This document shows, one piece after another, positions 22,598 to 31,368 of a stretch of DNA of 34,354 nucleotides (position 1 is its first letter; every line of letters begins with the position of its first letter). Made by a program: the position numbers and the translations under genes. The notes under the pieces were generated by a model that had not been told where the DNA came from, searched no databases, and saw nothing but the letters and a program-made list of their open reading frames with translations. Source of the stretch: a virus; the IMG/VR virus record IMGVR_UViG_3300031957_001692, positions 1 through 34,354 of that record. One strand, given 5' to 3'.

Positions 22598-23633
22598 ACG
22601 ACAAAAGACTGCTTTGGTATGTGGTGCTGGTGGATTCATCGGTGGTCACATGGTTCGTCGTCTCAAAGCAGAGGGATATTGGGTACGTGGTGTTGATACC
22701 AAACGTCCTGAGTATTCTCAAACTGCTGCAGATGAGTTTATTACTGGAGACTTGACTGACATTCACTTGGTAGAACGTGTCACTAAGTTTTCTGGGTATC
22801 AAGGTAACTTCTATTACTCAACTCCTGAGACTATGAAGGAACCTTTCGATGAAATCTATCAGTATGCTGCTGACATGGGTGGTGCTGGATACATCTTCTC
22901 TGGAGAGAATGACTCTGAGGTGATGTTTAACTCTGCTACTATCAATCTTAACATCCTTCGTTGCCAACAACGTTTGAACGATCAGAAGAAAACAAATAAG
23001 ACCAAGATCTTTTACAGTAGTAGTGCTTGCATGTATCCTGAGTACGCTCAGGAAGAGACCGATTGTCCTGGACTGAGGGAAAGTGATGCTTATCCTGCTG
23101 GTCCTGACTCCGAATATGGTTGGGAGAAACTGTTCTCTGAGCGTCTGTATCTGACATACAATCGTAATCATGGTATCGATGTTCGTATTGCCCGATTCCA
23201 TAACATCTTTGGTCCTGAAGGAACTTGGTGTGGTGGTAAAGAGAAGTCTCCTGCTGCCATGTGCCGTAAGGTTGCTGAAGCTGCTGATGGTGGAGAGGTT
23301 GAGATCTGGGGAGATGGTGAACAGACTCGTTCCTTCCTCTATATTGATGAGTGTATCGAAGCTACCCGTCGCCTGATGGAGTCTGACTTCCTTGGACCTG
23401 TGAACATTGGTTCTGAAGAGATGGTCACTATCAATACTCTTGCTGAAACTGCTGCTAAGGTTGCTGGTAAGACTATTGTTAGAAAGCATATCGATGGTCC
23501 TTTGGGTGTTCGTGGTCGTAACTCTAACAATGATCTTATTAAAGAAAAACTTGGTTGGGAGTATACGATGACCCTTGAAGAGGGCATTCGTTACACCTAT
23601 CATTGGATTCAAGAGCAGATGGCAAACAAATGA
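22590..23633 (+). CDS. gme: GDP-mannose 3,5-epimerase
   Basis: 347 aa from the ATG at 22590, overlapping the GT10 gene by 8 bases. It resembles plant GME, which converts GDP-D-mannose to GDP-L-galactose (and GDP-L-gulose). The SDR motif is GAGGFIGG. SSSACMYPEY gives the catalytic Cys147, and YGWEK gives Tyr176/Lys180. FHNIFGPEGTWCGGKEKSPA holds Lys217. GDGEQTRSFLYIDEC, GSEEMVTIN and GVRGRNSNNDLIKEKLGWEY are near-copies of plant GME blocks. An extra stretch after the GDL motif (about 65-85) lengthens one loop. It is four bases from the next SDR gene (ATGA). Confidence 0.92.
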   Translation: MAERQKTALVCGAGGFIGGHMVRRLKAEGYWVRGVDTKRPEYSQTAADEFITGDLTDIHLVERVTKFSGYQGNFYYSTPETMKEPFDEIYQYAADMGGAGYIFSGENDSEVMFNSATINLNILRCQQRLNDQKKTNKTKIFYSSSACMYPEYAQEETDCPGLRESDAYPAGPDSEYGWEKLFSERLYLTYNRNHGIDVRIARFHNIFGPEGTWCGGKEKSPAAMCRKVAEAADGGEVEIWGDGEQTRSFLYIDECIEATRRLMESDFLGPVNIGSEEMVTINTLAETAAKVAGKTIVRKHIDGPLGVRGRNSNNDLIKEKLGWEYTMTLEEGIRYTYHWIQEQMANK

Positions 23634-24478
23634 AGGTTACAATTTTAGGTTCAAGCGGTCAGGTTGGAGCATATCTGACCGAATATCTTCGTAATAAGGG
23701 ACATGAAGTTACTGAGTATGATCAAGTTCTTGGTCCACAATATAACCTCACCGCTATTCCTAGCACATTTTTAGAATCAACTATCAAGAACTCTGATTTT
23801 GTTTTCTTTCTAGCGTTTGACGTTGGCGGTTCCAGATATCTGCAGAAGTATCAACACACTTACGAGTTCATCAACAATAATACTAGATTGATGGCAAACG
23901 CTTTTGATCAACTCCATAGATATAATGTTCCTTTCTTGTTTGCGTCATCTCAGATGAGCAACATGAGTTACTCTCCATACGGTGTGATGAAACGTGTTGG
24001 AGAACTGTACACGGAGGCAATGAAAGGTCTCATCGTTCACTTCTGGAACGTCTATGGTATTGAACATGACCCTGAAAAGTCACATGTAATCACTGACTTT
24101 ATTAGCAAAGGATTTGAGAGCGACACGGTTCAAATGTTGACCGATGGAACTGAGTCTAGACAGTTCCTCTACGCTGAAGACTGCTGTGAGGCATTAGAAA
24201 TTATCATGCTTAACTATCATGACTTGAAGACTCAAGATAAACTCCATGTCACCACACACAATTACGATACAATCAACGAGGTGGCTAGTGTCATCACTGA
24301 TTGTTTCAAGAGTATTGGAAAAGATGTAAAGTATCAACCTGCTGATACTGTGGACAGTGTTCAACTGGACAAGAAAAATGAAGCAGATCCATACATTCTA
24401 GACTGGTGGAAACCAAAAACCTCCTTGAGAGAGGGCATTGAAAAAGTATTCACGGAGATGAAAAATGCTAGGATTTAA
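23630..24478 (+). CDS. NAD-dependent epimerase/dehydratase (extended SDR), unknown substrate
   Basis: 282 aa from the ATG at 23630 (ATGA overlap with the gme gene). The Rossmann motif is GSSGQVGAYL. SSQMSNMSYSPYGVMK provides the catalytic Ser and the YxxxK pair. GTESRQFLYAEDCCEAL is the usual sugar-epimerase C-terminal signature. It is shorter and more divergent than Gmd, Fcl or GME. It may reduce or epimerise a product of those enzymes (for instance ColC's step), but nothing in the sequence fixes the substrate. Its 3' end overlaps the GT11 gene by 14 bases. Confidence 0.85.
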   Translation: MKVTILGSSGQVGAYLTEYLRNKGHEVTEYDQVLGPQYNLTAIPSTFLESTIKNSDFVFFLAFDVGGSRYLQKYQHTYEFINNNTRLMANAFDQLHRYNVPFLFASSQMSNMSYSPYGVMKRVGELYTEAMKGLIVHFWNVYGIEHDPEKSHVITDFISKGFESDTVQMLTDGTESRQFLYAEDCCEALEIIMLNYHDLKTQDKLHVTTHNYDTINEVASVITDCFKSIGKDVKYQPADTVDSVQLDKKNEADPYILDWWKPKTSLREGIEKVFTEMKNARI

Positions 24479-25325
24479 TGGACTAGGTAATAACGGCAGG
24501 TTGGGAAACCAGATGTTCCAGTATGCTGCTCTGAAAGGCATTGCAGCATATCATGACTATGGATATACTATTCCTCCTGGTGATATTGAAACGATCGATA
24601 ACTATGGGATTCATGAATGCTTCAAACTAACTAATGTTGGTGGGCATAACATTGGAATGCATCCTTCTAAACAATATGTTCAGGAAGGTCAGTTTCATTT
24701 CAATCAAGAATTGTTTGAGCGTTGTCCTGACAATGCAAATCTTTATGGATTCTTTCAAACGGATATGTACTTCCGTCATATTGAGAATGAAATCCGTCAA
24801 GACTTTGAATTTAAGAAAGGATATCTTGAACCATGTAAAGAGATGATTGATGGTCTTGATGAACGTCCCATCTTTCTTCATGTTCGCCGTGGTGATCCAA
24901 ACCTGGCCGACAAGCGTGGATTCAAATGGGCGTATGTGAATCTTCAGGATCAGCATCCTGTTCAACCTCTTGAGTATTATGAAGAAGCACTGAAGGAGTT
25001 TCCTGAGGATGTTCCTGTTATTGTATTCTCTGATTCTATTGAGTGGTGTAAAGAGCAAGAGTTCTTTGCTCCTGATAGGTTTATGTTCTCTGAAAGCACT
25101 GACACTCATGAGGATGGGGCTCTTCTGCCGTTTGTTGATCTCTGCCTGATGACACTGTGTGATGGTGGTATTACCGCCAACAGTAGTCTTTCTTGGTGGG
25201 GTGGATTTCTTCAGAAAGATCGCACCCGTAAACTTGTTTCTCCACAGATGTGGTTTGGTCCTGCATACGATAAGCATGACACAAAGGATCTGGTAAATGC
25301 TGATCGTAATTGGATTAGACTATGA
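24465..25325 (+). CDS. GT11 alpha-1,2-fucosyltransferase family
   Basis: 286 aa. The GT11 motifs appear in order: GRLGNQMFQYAALKGIA (residues 11-27), FLHVRRGD (about 137-144; the HxRRxD motif contacts GDP-fucose) and CDGGITANSSLSWWGGFL (about 232-249). YGFFQTDMYFRH and VIVFSDSIEWCKEQEFF complete the fold. GT11 enzymes form alpha-1,2-fucosyl links. The E. coli colitosyltransferase WbgN belongs to the same group, so a colitose donor is also possible here. It overlaps both neighbours (14 and 4 bases). Confidence 0.92.
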   Translation: MLGFNGLGNNGRLGNQMFQYAALKGIAAYHDYGYTIPPGDIETIDNYGIHECFKLTNVGGHNIGMHPSKQYVQEGQFHFNQELFERCPDNANLYGFFQTDMYFRHIENEIRQDFEFKKGYLEPCKEMIDGLDERPIFLHVRRGDPNLADKRGFKWAYVNLQDQHPVQPLEYYEEALKEFPEDVPVIVFSDSIEWCKEQEFFAPDRFMFSESTDTHEDGALLPFVDLCLMTLCDGGITANSSLSWWGGFLQKDRTRKLVSPQMWFGPAYDKHDTKDLVNADRNWIRL

Positions 25326-26017
25326 GTATTGCAATCCTTACTGCATCGATTGGAGCAAATGAGTTAGCAGAACCAACGAAAGATTTTCCTGGACATTACA
25401 GTGCAGACTATTATGCTTTTGTTGATGAATCAAAGATGGGTCAAGGGGGGATCTGGAACCGTCAGCTGGCATTCCAGTTTTCTTCTGACCCATCTTTTGG
25501 TAATAGGAGAAACGCAAAGATCTATAAGATCCTTCCTCACTTGTTTGTACCTGGATATGACTATTATATTTGGATCGACTCAACTCATCAAGTTGCCATG
25601 GATCCAAATCAAATCGTTAACACATATCTAAATGATTCTGATATTGCTCTCTTCAAACATCCTGAAAGAAACTGTGTAGCAGAAGAGGGAGAGTTGATCA
25701 AGCAGGTTAATTTTGATCATCATAATCTAGTACAGGAACAAATGGATTTTTACTTTGGATATGAAAAGTATCCAAGTAATAATGGACTCTATGAACTACC
25801 ATGCAGAGTGCAGCGTAACAGTAGAAAAATTCAAGAAGCAATGCTACTCTGGTGGGAACAGATCTGTATGTTCTCTTCTAGAGATCAGTTGAGTCTTCCA
25901 TATGTGCTATGGAAAAATGACATCAAACCTGCTATAATGCCAGGGAAGGCCAATGGTCTTTGGGAGAACGAGATTCTGCCACAATGTACAACATCGACAC
26001 ACTTGAGAAATGTGTAG
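25322..26017 (+). CDS. TOD1/MUCI70-like glycosyltransferase (DUF616)
   Basis: 231 aa. The stretches RRNAKIYKILPHLFVPGYDY, YYIWIDSTHQV, IALFKHPERNCVAEE and GLYELPCRVQRNS correspond to the conserved blocks of the DUF616/TOD1 glycosyltransferase-like family (PF04765). Its members in plants and bacteria act on surface or wall glycans. IWIDS may serve as the metal-binding DxD-like site. The sugar is unknown. It starts at the ATGA junction with the GT11 gene and overlaps the amidotransferase gene by eight bases. Confidence 0.8.
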   Translation: MSIAILTASIGANELAEPTKDFPGHYSADYYAFVDESKMGQGGIWNRQLAFQFSSDPSFGNRRNAKIYKILPHLFVPGYDYYIWIDSTHQVAMDPNQIVNTYLNDSDIALFKHPERNCVAEEGELIKQVNFDHHNLVQEQMDFYFGYEKYPSNNGLYELPCRVQRNSRKIQEAMLLWWEQICMFSSRDQLSLPYVLWKNDIKPAIMPGKANGLWENEILPQCTTSTHLRNV

Positions 26018-27335
26018 TTTTCTATTCACAAACAGAGATGCTTCAGATTTTCATTATGTAAACGAGTACATGGAAAAGCGTGGTCCTGATAAGACTACGA
26101 TTACTGAGGTGGGAGATCATACATTCGTCCACAATATCCTCAGTATTACTGGTGAGTTTAAACCACAACCATTTGTAAATCAAGAACGACAGATTGTTTG
26201 TGTTTACAATGGTGAGATCTATAATGCTGACAACTACTCTAGTGATGGTGAATCAATCATTCCTAGGTATCTTCAGTATGGATTTTTCTTTCCTATGCAT
26301 GTTGATGGTGAGTTTGCTATCTGTCTAGTAGACTATGCAAACAGAAAGATTCTTGTCACCACCGATACATTCTCTACCAAACCAATATGGATTGCTAGAG
26401 AAGATGGTGATATTGGCATCGCTTCCTATGAAAGTTCTCTTCTTCGTCTTGGATTTAAGAAACCTGAGAAGGTTCCTGCCAACACTAGGATGTTAATCGA
26501 CCTAGACACTTTTGAAACCAAAGACGTTGGCACTGTCTATAAATTTAAACTAGATCAAAACAAGAATACGTTTGATGATTGGAATGCTGCTTTTGCTGAG
26601 TCAATCAGAAAGAGAACTGCAAACCTAAGAGAACAATTGTTCATTGGTCTCTCTAGTGGATATGATAGTGGGGCTATTGCATGTGAACTTCTTAAGCAGA
26701 ATGTTCCACATAAAGCATATAGTCTGACAGGTACGGAGAACATGGATGTTCTTATGGATAGGAACTCTCTGTATAAGAAAGAATTTATTCATGACATCTC
26801 CACTCTTCCTGAACACAAACGTGCTCCACTGGTAAATCATATTGCCAGTTACGTTGAACCATTTAACAATACTATCCATTCCTCATCGTCTGATTACAAT
26901 GAGTATGGAACCACGATTGTTAATGATCATGGTGCAGGTTCTTTAGCATACATCTGCCTCAAGGCAAAGAAGGACAACAGGAAAGTATATCTTTCTGGGT
27001 CTGGTGCTGATGAAATCTTCTCTGACTATGGATTCAATGGTCAAAAAAAGTATGCACATAGCAACTTTGGGGGTCTTTATCCTGATGATCTATCTACTAT
27101 CTTCCCATGGGCATCTTTCTATGGTAGCTCTCAAGAAACTTACATTGCTAAAGAAGAACATGTTGCTGGATCTTATGGTCTAGAGACACGCTATCCATAC
27201 CTGGATAAATATGTCGTCCAGGAGTTTTTATCTTTAACTCCTGAACTCAAGAATTCAAAATACAAGTCGGTTCTTCATAATTACCTGACATTAAATCATT
27301 TCCCCTTCTCTGAAAACGAAAAAATTGGCTTCTGA
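26010..27335 (+). CDS. Asparagine-synthase-like glutamine amidotransferase
   Basis: 441 aa. The start MCSF gives Cys2 as the N-terminal nucleophile once Met1 is removed. VYNGEIYN and the following EFAICLVD complete a class II glutaminase domain (about 1-190). The C-terminal synthetase domain has a pyrophosphate loop, LSSGYDSGAIA, versus the usual LSGGLDSS, and GSGADEIFSDYGF. Asparagine synthetase makes Asn; homologues inside O-antigen clusters amidate uronic acids or other sugars. In a glycan cluster, sugar amidation is the better guess. The length is below the 500-600 aa of standard AsnB. It overlaps the DUF616 gene by eight bases. Confidence 0.88.
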   Translation: MCSFLFTNRDASDFHYVNEYMEKRGPDKTTITEVGDHTFVHNILSITGEFKPQPFVNQERQIVCVYNGEIYNADNYSSDGESIIPRYLQYGFFFPMHVDGEFAICLVDYANRKILVTTDTFSTKPIWIAREDGDIGIASYESSLLRLGFKKPEKVPANTRMLIDLDTFETKDVGTVYKFKLDQNKNTFDDWNAAFAESIRKRTANLREQLFIGLSSGYDSGAIACELLKQNVPHKAYSLTGTENMDVLMDRNSLYKKEFIHDISTLPEHKRAPLVNHIASYVEPFNNTIHSSSSDYNEYGTTIVNDHGAGSLAYICLKAKKDNRKVYLSGSGADEIFSDYGFNGQKKYAHSNFGGLYPDDLSTIFPWASFYGSSQETYIAKEEHVAGSYGLETRYPYLDKYVVQEFLSLTPELKNSKYKSVLHNYLTLNHFPFSENEKIGF

Positions 27336-27336
27336 T

Positions 27337-28146
27337 ATGGAAACTCTTACGCTTGGCGCTGAAATCCGCGATGGAAAATATGGTGGATGGAACTTCTCTA
27401 CTGAAGAGGAGTTTAGGTTTAGTAACCTAGGAACAAATATCTTCCACTTGGATCGAGTGATCCAAAAACTAGGTGAGAATAATACTTTTGTTGACCTAGG
27501 AGTTGACTATGGAGTATCTTCTCTCATCATGACCATGGATGCTGTTGAAAAAAACAACAAAGTCTATGGTGTTGACACACAATTTGGTCGCACTACGTTT
27601 GGTTTGTGGCAGTATCCCAACTACTTCATGATTCAAGGCGACAGTTCTAGTGTAGGTAAGTGTTGGGACACTGAAGAGTATGGTGAAGTTGATCTTCTGT
27701 TTGTAGATTCTATTCATGTTGCTCCACAAGTCTTAAGTGAACTGTATCATTGGTATCCTCACATCAAAGAAGGTGGTTATATCGTTTTCCACGATACTAA
27801 CTGGCCTACTGGGATGCATGACCTGACTTGGCATCCTGAAGTTAAGGAAAAAGATATTAAATGGGCACGTCCAGAGGAGGGTGTTGGTCGTTTCTTCCAA
27901 ATTGAAGATGCGTTTGAGCAGTCTGCTGGTAGTAAAGCATTTGTATTTGAAGATGATAATATTCGTGTTGAGCATCATCCTGAGTCTTGGGGTCTGACTG
28001 TTGTTCAAATTAAACAGAAAGTAGACTTCATTAATAACATCACTGACTGGGATCAAGTTTTTGAAGATCGCAATACAGTCTGTGGATACTTCAAGACTCC
28101 TGAAGAAACATTCATGCTCAATGATATTCGTGAGGAGGTTGAGTGA
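27337..28146 (+). CDS. SAM-dependent methyltransferase-like protein
   Basis: 269 aa from the ATG at 27337, one base after the preceding stop. NTFVDLGVDYGVSSLIMTMD matches motif I (glycine-rich SAM loop, with GVDYG in place of GxGxG). KVYGVDTQFG is the acidic motif II. VDLLFVDSIHVAPQVLSELY and LKEGG-like HIKEGGYIVFHDTNWP are motifs of the Methyltransf_24/cephalosporin-hydroxylase group. The likely role is O-methylation of a sugar in the glycan. The variation in motif I makes a non-methylating relative possible. It ends TGATG, sharing one base with the next gene. Confidence 0.8.
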   Translation: METLTLGAEIRDGKYGGWNFSTEEEFRFSNLGTNIFHLDRVIQKLGENNTFVDLGVDYGVSSLIMTMDAVEKNNKVYGVDTQFGRTTFGLWQYPNYFMIQGDSSSVGKCWDTEEYGEVDLLFVDSIHVAPQVLSELYHWYPHIKEGGYIVFHDTNWPTGMHDLTWHPEVKEKDIKWARPEEGVGRFFQIEDAFEQSAGSKAFVFEDDNIRVEHHPESWGLTVVQIKQKVDFINNITDWDQVFEDRNTVCGYFKTPEETFMLNDIREEVE

Positions 28147-29012
28147 TGCGTCACTTTCATGTATGCTGTGATGGTAGTTTTGGTAATAGATTGAGTGGAC
28201 TCATTGGTGGTCTCACTCTTGCCAGACTTGCTGGACTTCAACCAAAAGTAAGTTGGCCAAGCACTAACATGTGTCGAGCCCTGTTCCCTGACATTTTTGC
28301 CAGACCTTCTTTTGAAGTAGAGCATCATCGTCTCTCTCACTACTATGATCTTGCTGATAACTATGACTTTTTGTCTGTGAGTGATCAGCATATGGGTTTT
28401 TTTGGAAAAACATGCACTGATCCTGGTGGTATGGATGTCAACTCATTCAGACAGTGGATTAATGAACGAGAGAAGGATGTGTTTTACTACACTCCTCTGA
28501 TGTATGATTGGATTCCAGACGCAGAAGTTGATAAAACAATTCAACAAATTCAATATGATCAAAAGATCATGCTTAAACTTGCTTCATTCTTGAAGGAGAA
28601 TGAACTTGATGGTGGATACTATGGTATTCATATTCGCATGACTGACTTTGTGAACATTGAATCGTTTGATGTTGACAAATGGATTCACATCTGTAGAAAA
28701 AACTCTGATAAGAAGTTCTTTATTTGCTCTGATGATCCTGAGACAGAAGCAAGATTTGACGAAGTAGAAAATGCTTGCTATCTTAAGAAAGAGTTTAAGA
28801 CAGAGAAGCACATTCCAAATGGTGATTGGCATCATCCATACACTGATGGTGATGGAAGGCACTCTGTCTTTAATGTAGAGAGGGGTAGAGAGCATGTCCT
28901 AGAGGCAGTAATCGACTTCCTTCTACTCTCTATGTCTGATGCATTTAAGACTGGAGAGAAGAGTACATTTCTCAATATGGCAAGACGCATCGGAGAAGCG
29001 TACACAAAATGA
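28146..29012 (+). CDS. Possible fucosyltransferase-like protein (GT-B, HxR motif)
   Basis: 288 aa from the ATG at 28146 (the GTG at 28143 is less likely). FGNRLSGLIGGLTLARLAG at the N-terminus resembles the GNxL-type loop of GT11/GT23/protein O-fucosyltransferase enzymes. YYGIHIRMTDF corresponds to their H-x-R-x-x-D donor motif. KKFFICSDDPETEARF follows in the usual position. I infer GDP-sugar transfer; no exact family is assigned. The neighbours and the GDP-sugar pathway upstream support it. It overlaps the next gene by four bases. Confidence 0.6.
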   Translation: MRHFHVCCDGSFGNRLSGLIGGLTLARLAGLQPKVSWPSTNMCRALFPDIFARPSFEVEHHRLSHYYDLADNYDFLSVSDQHMGFFGKTCTDPGGMDVNSFRQWINEREKDVFYYTPLMYDWIPDAEVDKTIQQIQYDQKIMLKLASFLKENELDGGYYGIHIRMTDFVNIESFDVDKWIHICRKNSDKKFFICSDDPETEARFDEVENACYLKKEFKTEKHIPNGDWHHPYTDGDGRHSVFNVERGREHVLEAVIDFLLLSMSDAFKTGEKSTFLNMARRIGEAYTK

Positions 29013-29752
29013 AGTTTTCAATTGCAATTCCAACGTATGAAGCAAATGGGACTGGATCGGTTTTTTTAGAAGAACTGCTCCAGTCTATTCTTGCACAGAC
29101 ACTACAAGACTATGAAGTTGTTATCGCAGATCATTCCAAAGATGATAAGATTTTAAATCTGTGTGAAAAGTATTCAAGGAAGATGCGAATCAGATATGTT
29201 CGTAACTTCTATAACCGTGGCAATGGACCAGCAAATACAAACGTTGCTATTGCACATTGTACGGGTGACTACATAAAGATCATGTTTTCGGATGATCTCT
29301 TTGTCAGTAACAAAGCATTGGAACTCATCGCTGAGTGCCATGACAGCACGGGGGCTGGTTGGATTGTTACTGGATTTAATCATACATCTGATGGTAAAAA
29401 CTTTTACCGTCCGATGGTCCCTCGTTGGTCGGAGCATCTCCTGGAGGGTCAGAACTTTATGGGCGGACCCTCTATTGTCTCTATGAGACGAGAATCAGCA
29501 GAAATGTTTGATCCCAAATGTAGTATGTTGATGGATACAGATTTCTATCATCGTATGCGTATGAGAAATAAAATGCCTGTCATCTTAGAAGACATTCTAG
29601 TGTCAAGTCGTGAGGGTGACTATCGGGTTTCTGCTAACTTGAATATGAATATTGTTTGTGAACATGAAGAAGGAAACTGGGAAGCAAATGATAAAGAATT
29701 GGAGTATGTAACGACTAAACACGAAAACAGTAGAACTTATCCAGATGAATGA
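29009..29752 (+). CDS. Family 2 glycosyltransferase
   Basis: 247 aa with a classic GT2 start, FSIAIPTYEANGTGSVFLEE, then LLQSILAQTLQDYEVVIADH, YVRNFYNRGNGPANTNVAI and KIMFSDDLFV (the metal-binding D-D). GGPSIVSMRRESAEMFDP and LMDTDFYHRM supply the later acceptor-side motifs. It is soluble, with no membrane helix, so it acts in the cytoplasm on a glycan or lipid-linked acceptor. It overlaps both neighbours by four and eight bases. Confidence 0.92.
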   Translation: MKFSIAIPTYEANGTGSVFLEELLQSILAQTLQDYEVVIADHSKDDKILNLCEKYSRKMRIRYVRNFYNRGNGPANTNVAIAHCTGDYIKIMFSDDLFVSNKALELIAECHDSTGAGWIVTGFNHTSDGKNFYRPMVPRWSEHLLEGQNFMGGPSIVSMRRESAEMFDPKCSMLMDTDFYHRMRMRNKMPVILEDILVSSREGDYRVSANLNMNIVCEHEEGNWEANDKELEYVTTKHENSRTYPDE

Positions 29753-30569
29753 CTTAAGTAATGCTACGTTTATCATGCCTCTCAGGATTGAGAGTCAGGA
29801 TAGATTGCGAAATATTATTCTTAGTCTCAGTTACCTCTTGAATAATTTCAAGACGAATGTTATAATACAAGAGGTTGATACTGATTCAAAGTTTCAACAA
29901 TATGCTGCACCTGAATTGGAGAAACTAGTCCCTGACCTGTCTCCTATCACTCTTCTCTTTGAGGAGAGTGAAGAACCTATCTTTCATAGGACTAGGATTC
30001 TTAATGATATGCTGCTTGAAAGTAAGACTGATGTCGTTGTCAATTATGATACTGATGTCATCTTCCCAATCAACAGTTATCTTCAGGCATATAACATGGT
30101 CCTGAATCGGGGATATGATCTTGTCTATCCTTACGGTCAAGGTGAGTGGCAACAAAAAGTTCAACTGTATCCAGAGTTGATGAGTAAGTTTATTGAGTCT
30201 GGATACAAGTGGGAAGTTCTTAGTGAAGGAGAGCATAACGAACAGTCCACCTCAGATCATGGGTGGGCTCAGTTCTTCAATCGTAAGTCTTACATTGAAG
30301 GTGGTATGGAGAATGAAGAGTTTGTCTCTTATGGTTACGAGGACAATGAAAGAGTCTATAGATTTGAGACCTTAGGTTATAAGGTTGGTAGAGTCGATGA
30401 TCAAATCTTTCACCTTGAACATGCAAGAACATTTAACTCTTGGTTCAGCAATCCACACATCGGAAATAACAAAGATCTCTACGAAAAAATCAAGACTCTT
30501 AATAAAGAGAAACTAAAAGATTACTACAGTACAGTTGATTACATCAAAAACAGAAATGGAAAAGAATAA
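29745..30569 (+). CDS. GT2/GT7-like glycosyltransferase
   Basis: 274 aa. TFIMPLRIESQDRLRNIILS resembles the N-terminus of GT-A enzymes, and VVVNYDTDVIFP carries a DTD metal motif (about residues 98-109). The C-terminal end has EEFVSYGYEDNERVYRFETL-type sequence, as in the C-terminal domain of galactosyltransferases (Glyco_transf_7C), where the E-D-N-E region binds the acceptor. The donor is unknown; a galactose-type sugar is one option. It overlaps the next gene by 14 bases. Confidence 0.82.
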   Translation: MNDLSNATFIMPLRIESQDRLRNIILSLSYLLNNFKTNVIIQEVDTDSKFQQYAAPELEKLVPDLSPITLLFEESEEPIFHRTRILNDMLLESKTDVVVNYDTDVIFPINSYLQAYNMVLNRGYDLVYPYGQGEWQQKVQLYPELMSKFIESGYKWEVLSEGEHNEQSTSDHGWAQFFNRKSYIEGGMENEEFVSYGYEDNERVYRFETLGYKVGRVDDQIFHLEHARTFNSWFSNPHIGNNKDLYEKIKTLNKEKLKDYYSTVDYIKNRNGKE

Positions 30570-31368
30570 ATCAGCACCCAAACTCAAGGGATTTCCACAT
30601 GTTCTATGGATCAACCTAGACTCTCAGGCACATCGTCGAGAGTTTCAGGAAGAGCAGTTTGCTTATTGGGAAGTAGACAATACTAGAATATCTGGTATTG
30701 ATGGTAGAGATGATGATCCTTCTGTATATCTGAAGGGTACGATTCCTCCTAATGTGAATCAGGGAGAGATTGGTTGCTGCCTGTCTCATCTTAAAGCAAT
30801 CAAATACTTTATTGAGGAAACTGATTGGGATGAAGTGATCATCGCTGAAGATGATTTGATGCTAGACACGGTGAAGTTCTGGCCATTCTCTTGGAAAGAA
30901 ATTAGTGATTACTTCCCATACAACTTTGATTGTATGCAACTGTCTATCATTAATCCTGCTGCTGTCTACGCTGTCCTGCACAACAGATTTGTAAATGATT
31001 TTTCTGCTGCTGTTTATGTCATCACTCGTCATCATGCACAGAAAATCTATAAGCATCACATTCTAGGTGATAAGTACCGCATTGATCAGGACATCAGACC
31101 TCGTGCTGTGTCAGAAGACCTTGTATTTGAGAGCGGAAAGTGCTATGCTATGCCTCTATTTCTATATCGCTTGGACATGGGTTCATCAATTCATCCTGAG
31201 CATATTGAAATATTCCACAGAGCCAGTTACAATGGTGTTGCTCAGTTCTGGAACGAGTCAAACAAGATTGAAGATTGGAAATCGTTGATGAACTGGGATG
31301 CATACATGGGCAGACTTCCACCTGGGTTTGATGTAAACGGTCCTATTAAACAAGAGGAGCAACAATGA
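30556..31368 (+). CDS. GT25 LPS-type glycosyltransferase
   Basis: 270 aa from the ATG at 30556. The GT25 (LPS core/collagen galactosyltransferase-like) pattern is clear: VLWINLDSQAHRREFQEEQF, RISGIDGRDDD, GEIGCCLSHLKAIKYF and EVIIAEDDLML (DD metal motif). FSAAVYVITRHHAQKIYKH and VSEDLVFESGKCYAMPLFLY follow in the usual order. GT25 enzymes add galactose or similar sugars to LPS. It is the last enzyme of the cluster; its stop overlaps the small gene at 31365 (ATGA). Confidence 0.92.
   Translation: MEKNKSAPKLKGFPHVLWINLDSQAHRREFQEEQFAYWEVDNTRISGIDGRDDDPSVYLKGTIPPNVNQGEIGCCLSHLKAIKYFIEETDWDEVIIAEDDLMLDTVKFWPFSWKEISDYFPYNFDCMQLSIINPAAVYAVLHNRFVNDFSAAVYVITRHHAQKIYKHHILGDKYRIDQDIRPRAVSEDLVFESGKCYAMPLFLYRLDMGSSIHPEHIEIFHRASYNGVAQFWNESNKIEDWKSLMNWDAYMGRLPPGFDVNGPIKQEEQQ

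Noticed and set aside
22818-23612. Long minus-strand ORF (264 codons) opposite the GDP-mannose 3,5-epimerase gene
   Set aside because: The product is Ser/Thr/Ile-rich without motifs, lacks upstream signals, and the plus strand encodes a clear enzyme.
24627-25277. Minus-strand ORF (216 codons) opposite the GT11 gene
   Set aside because: Composition shadow of the plus-strand gene; no domain, no ribosome site, no promoter.
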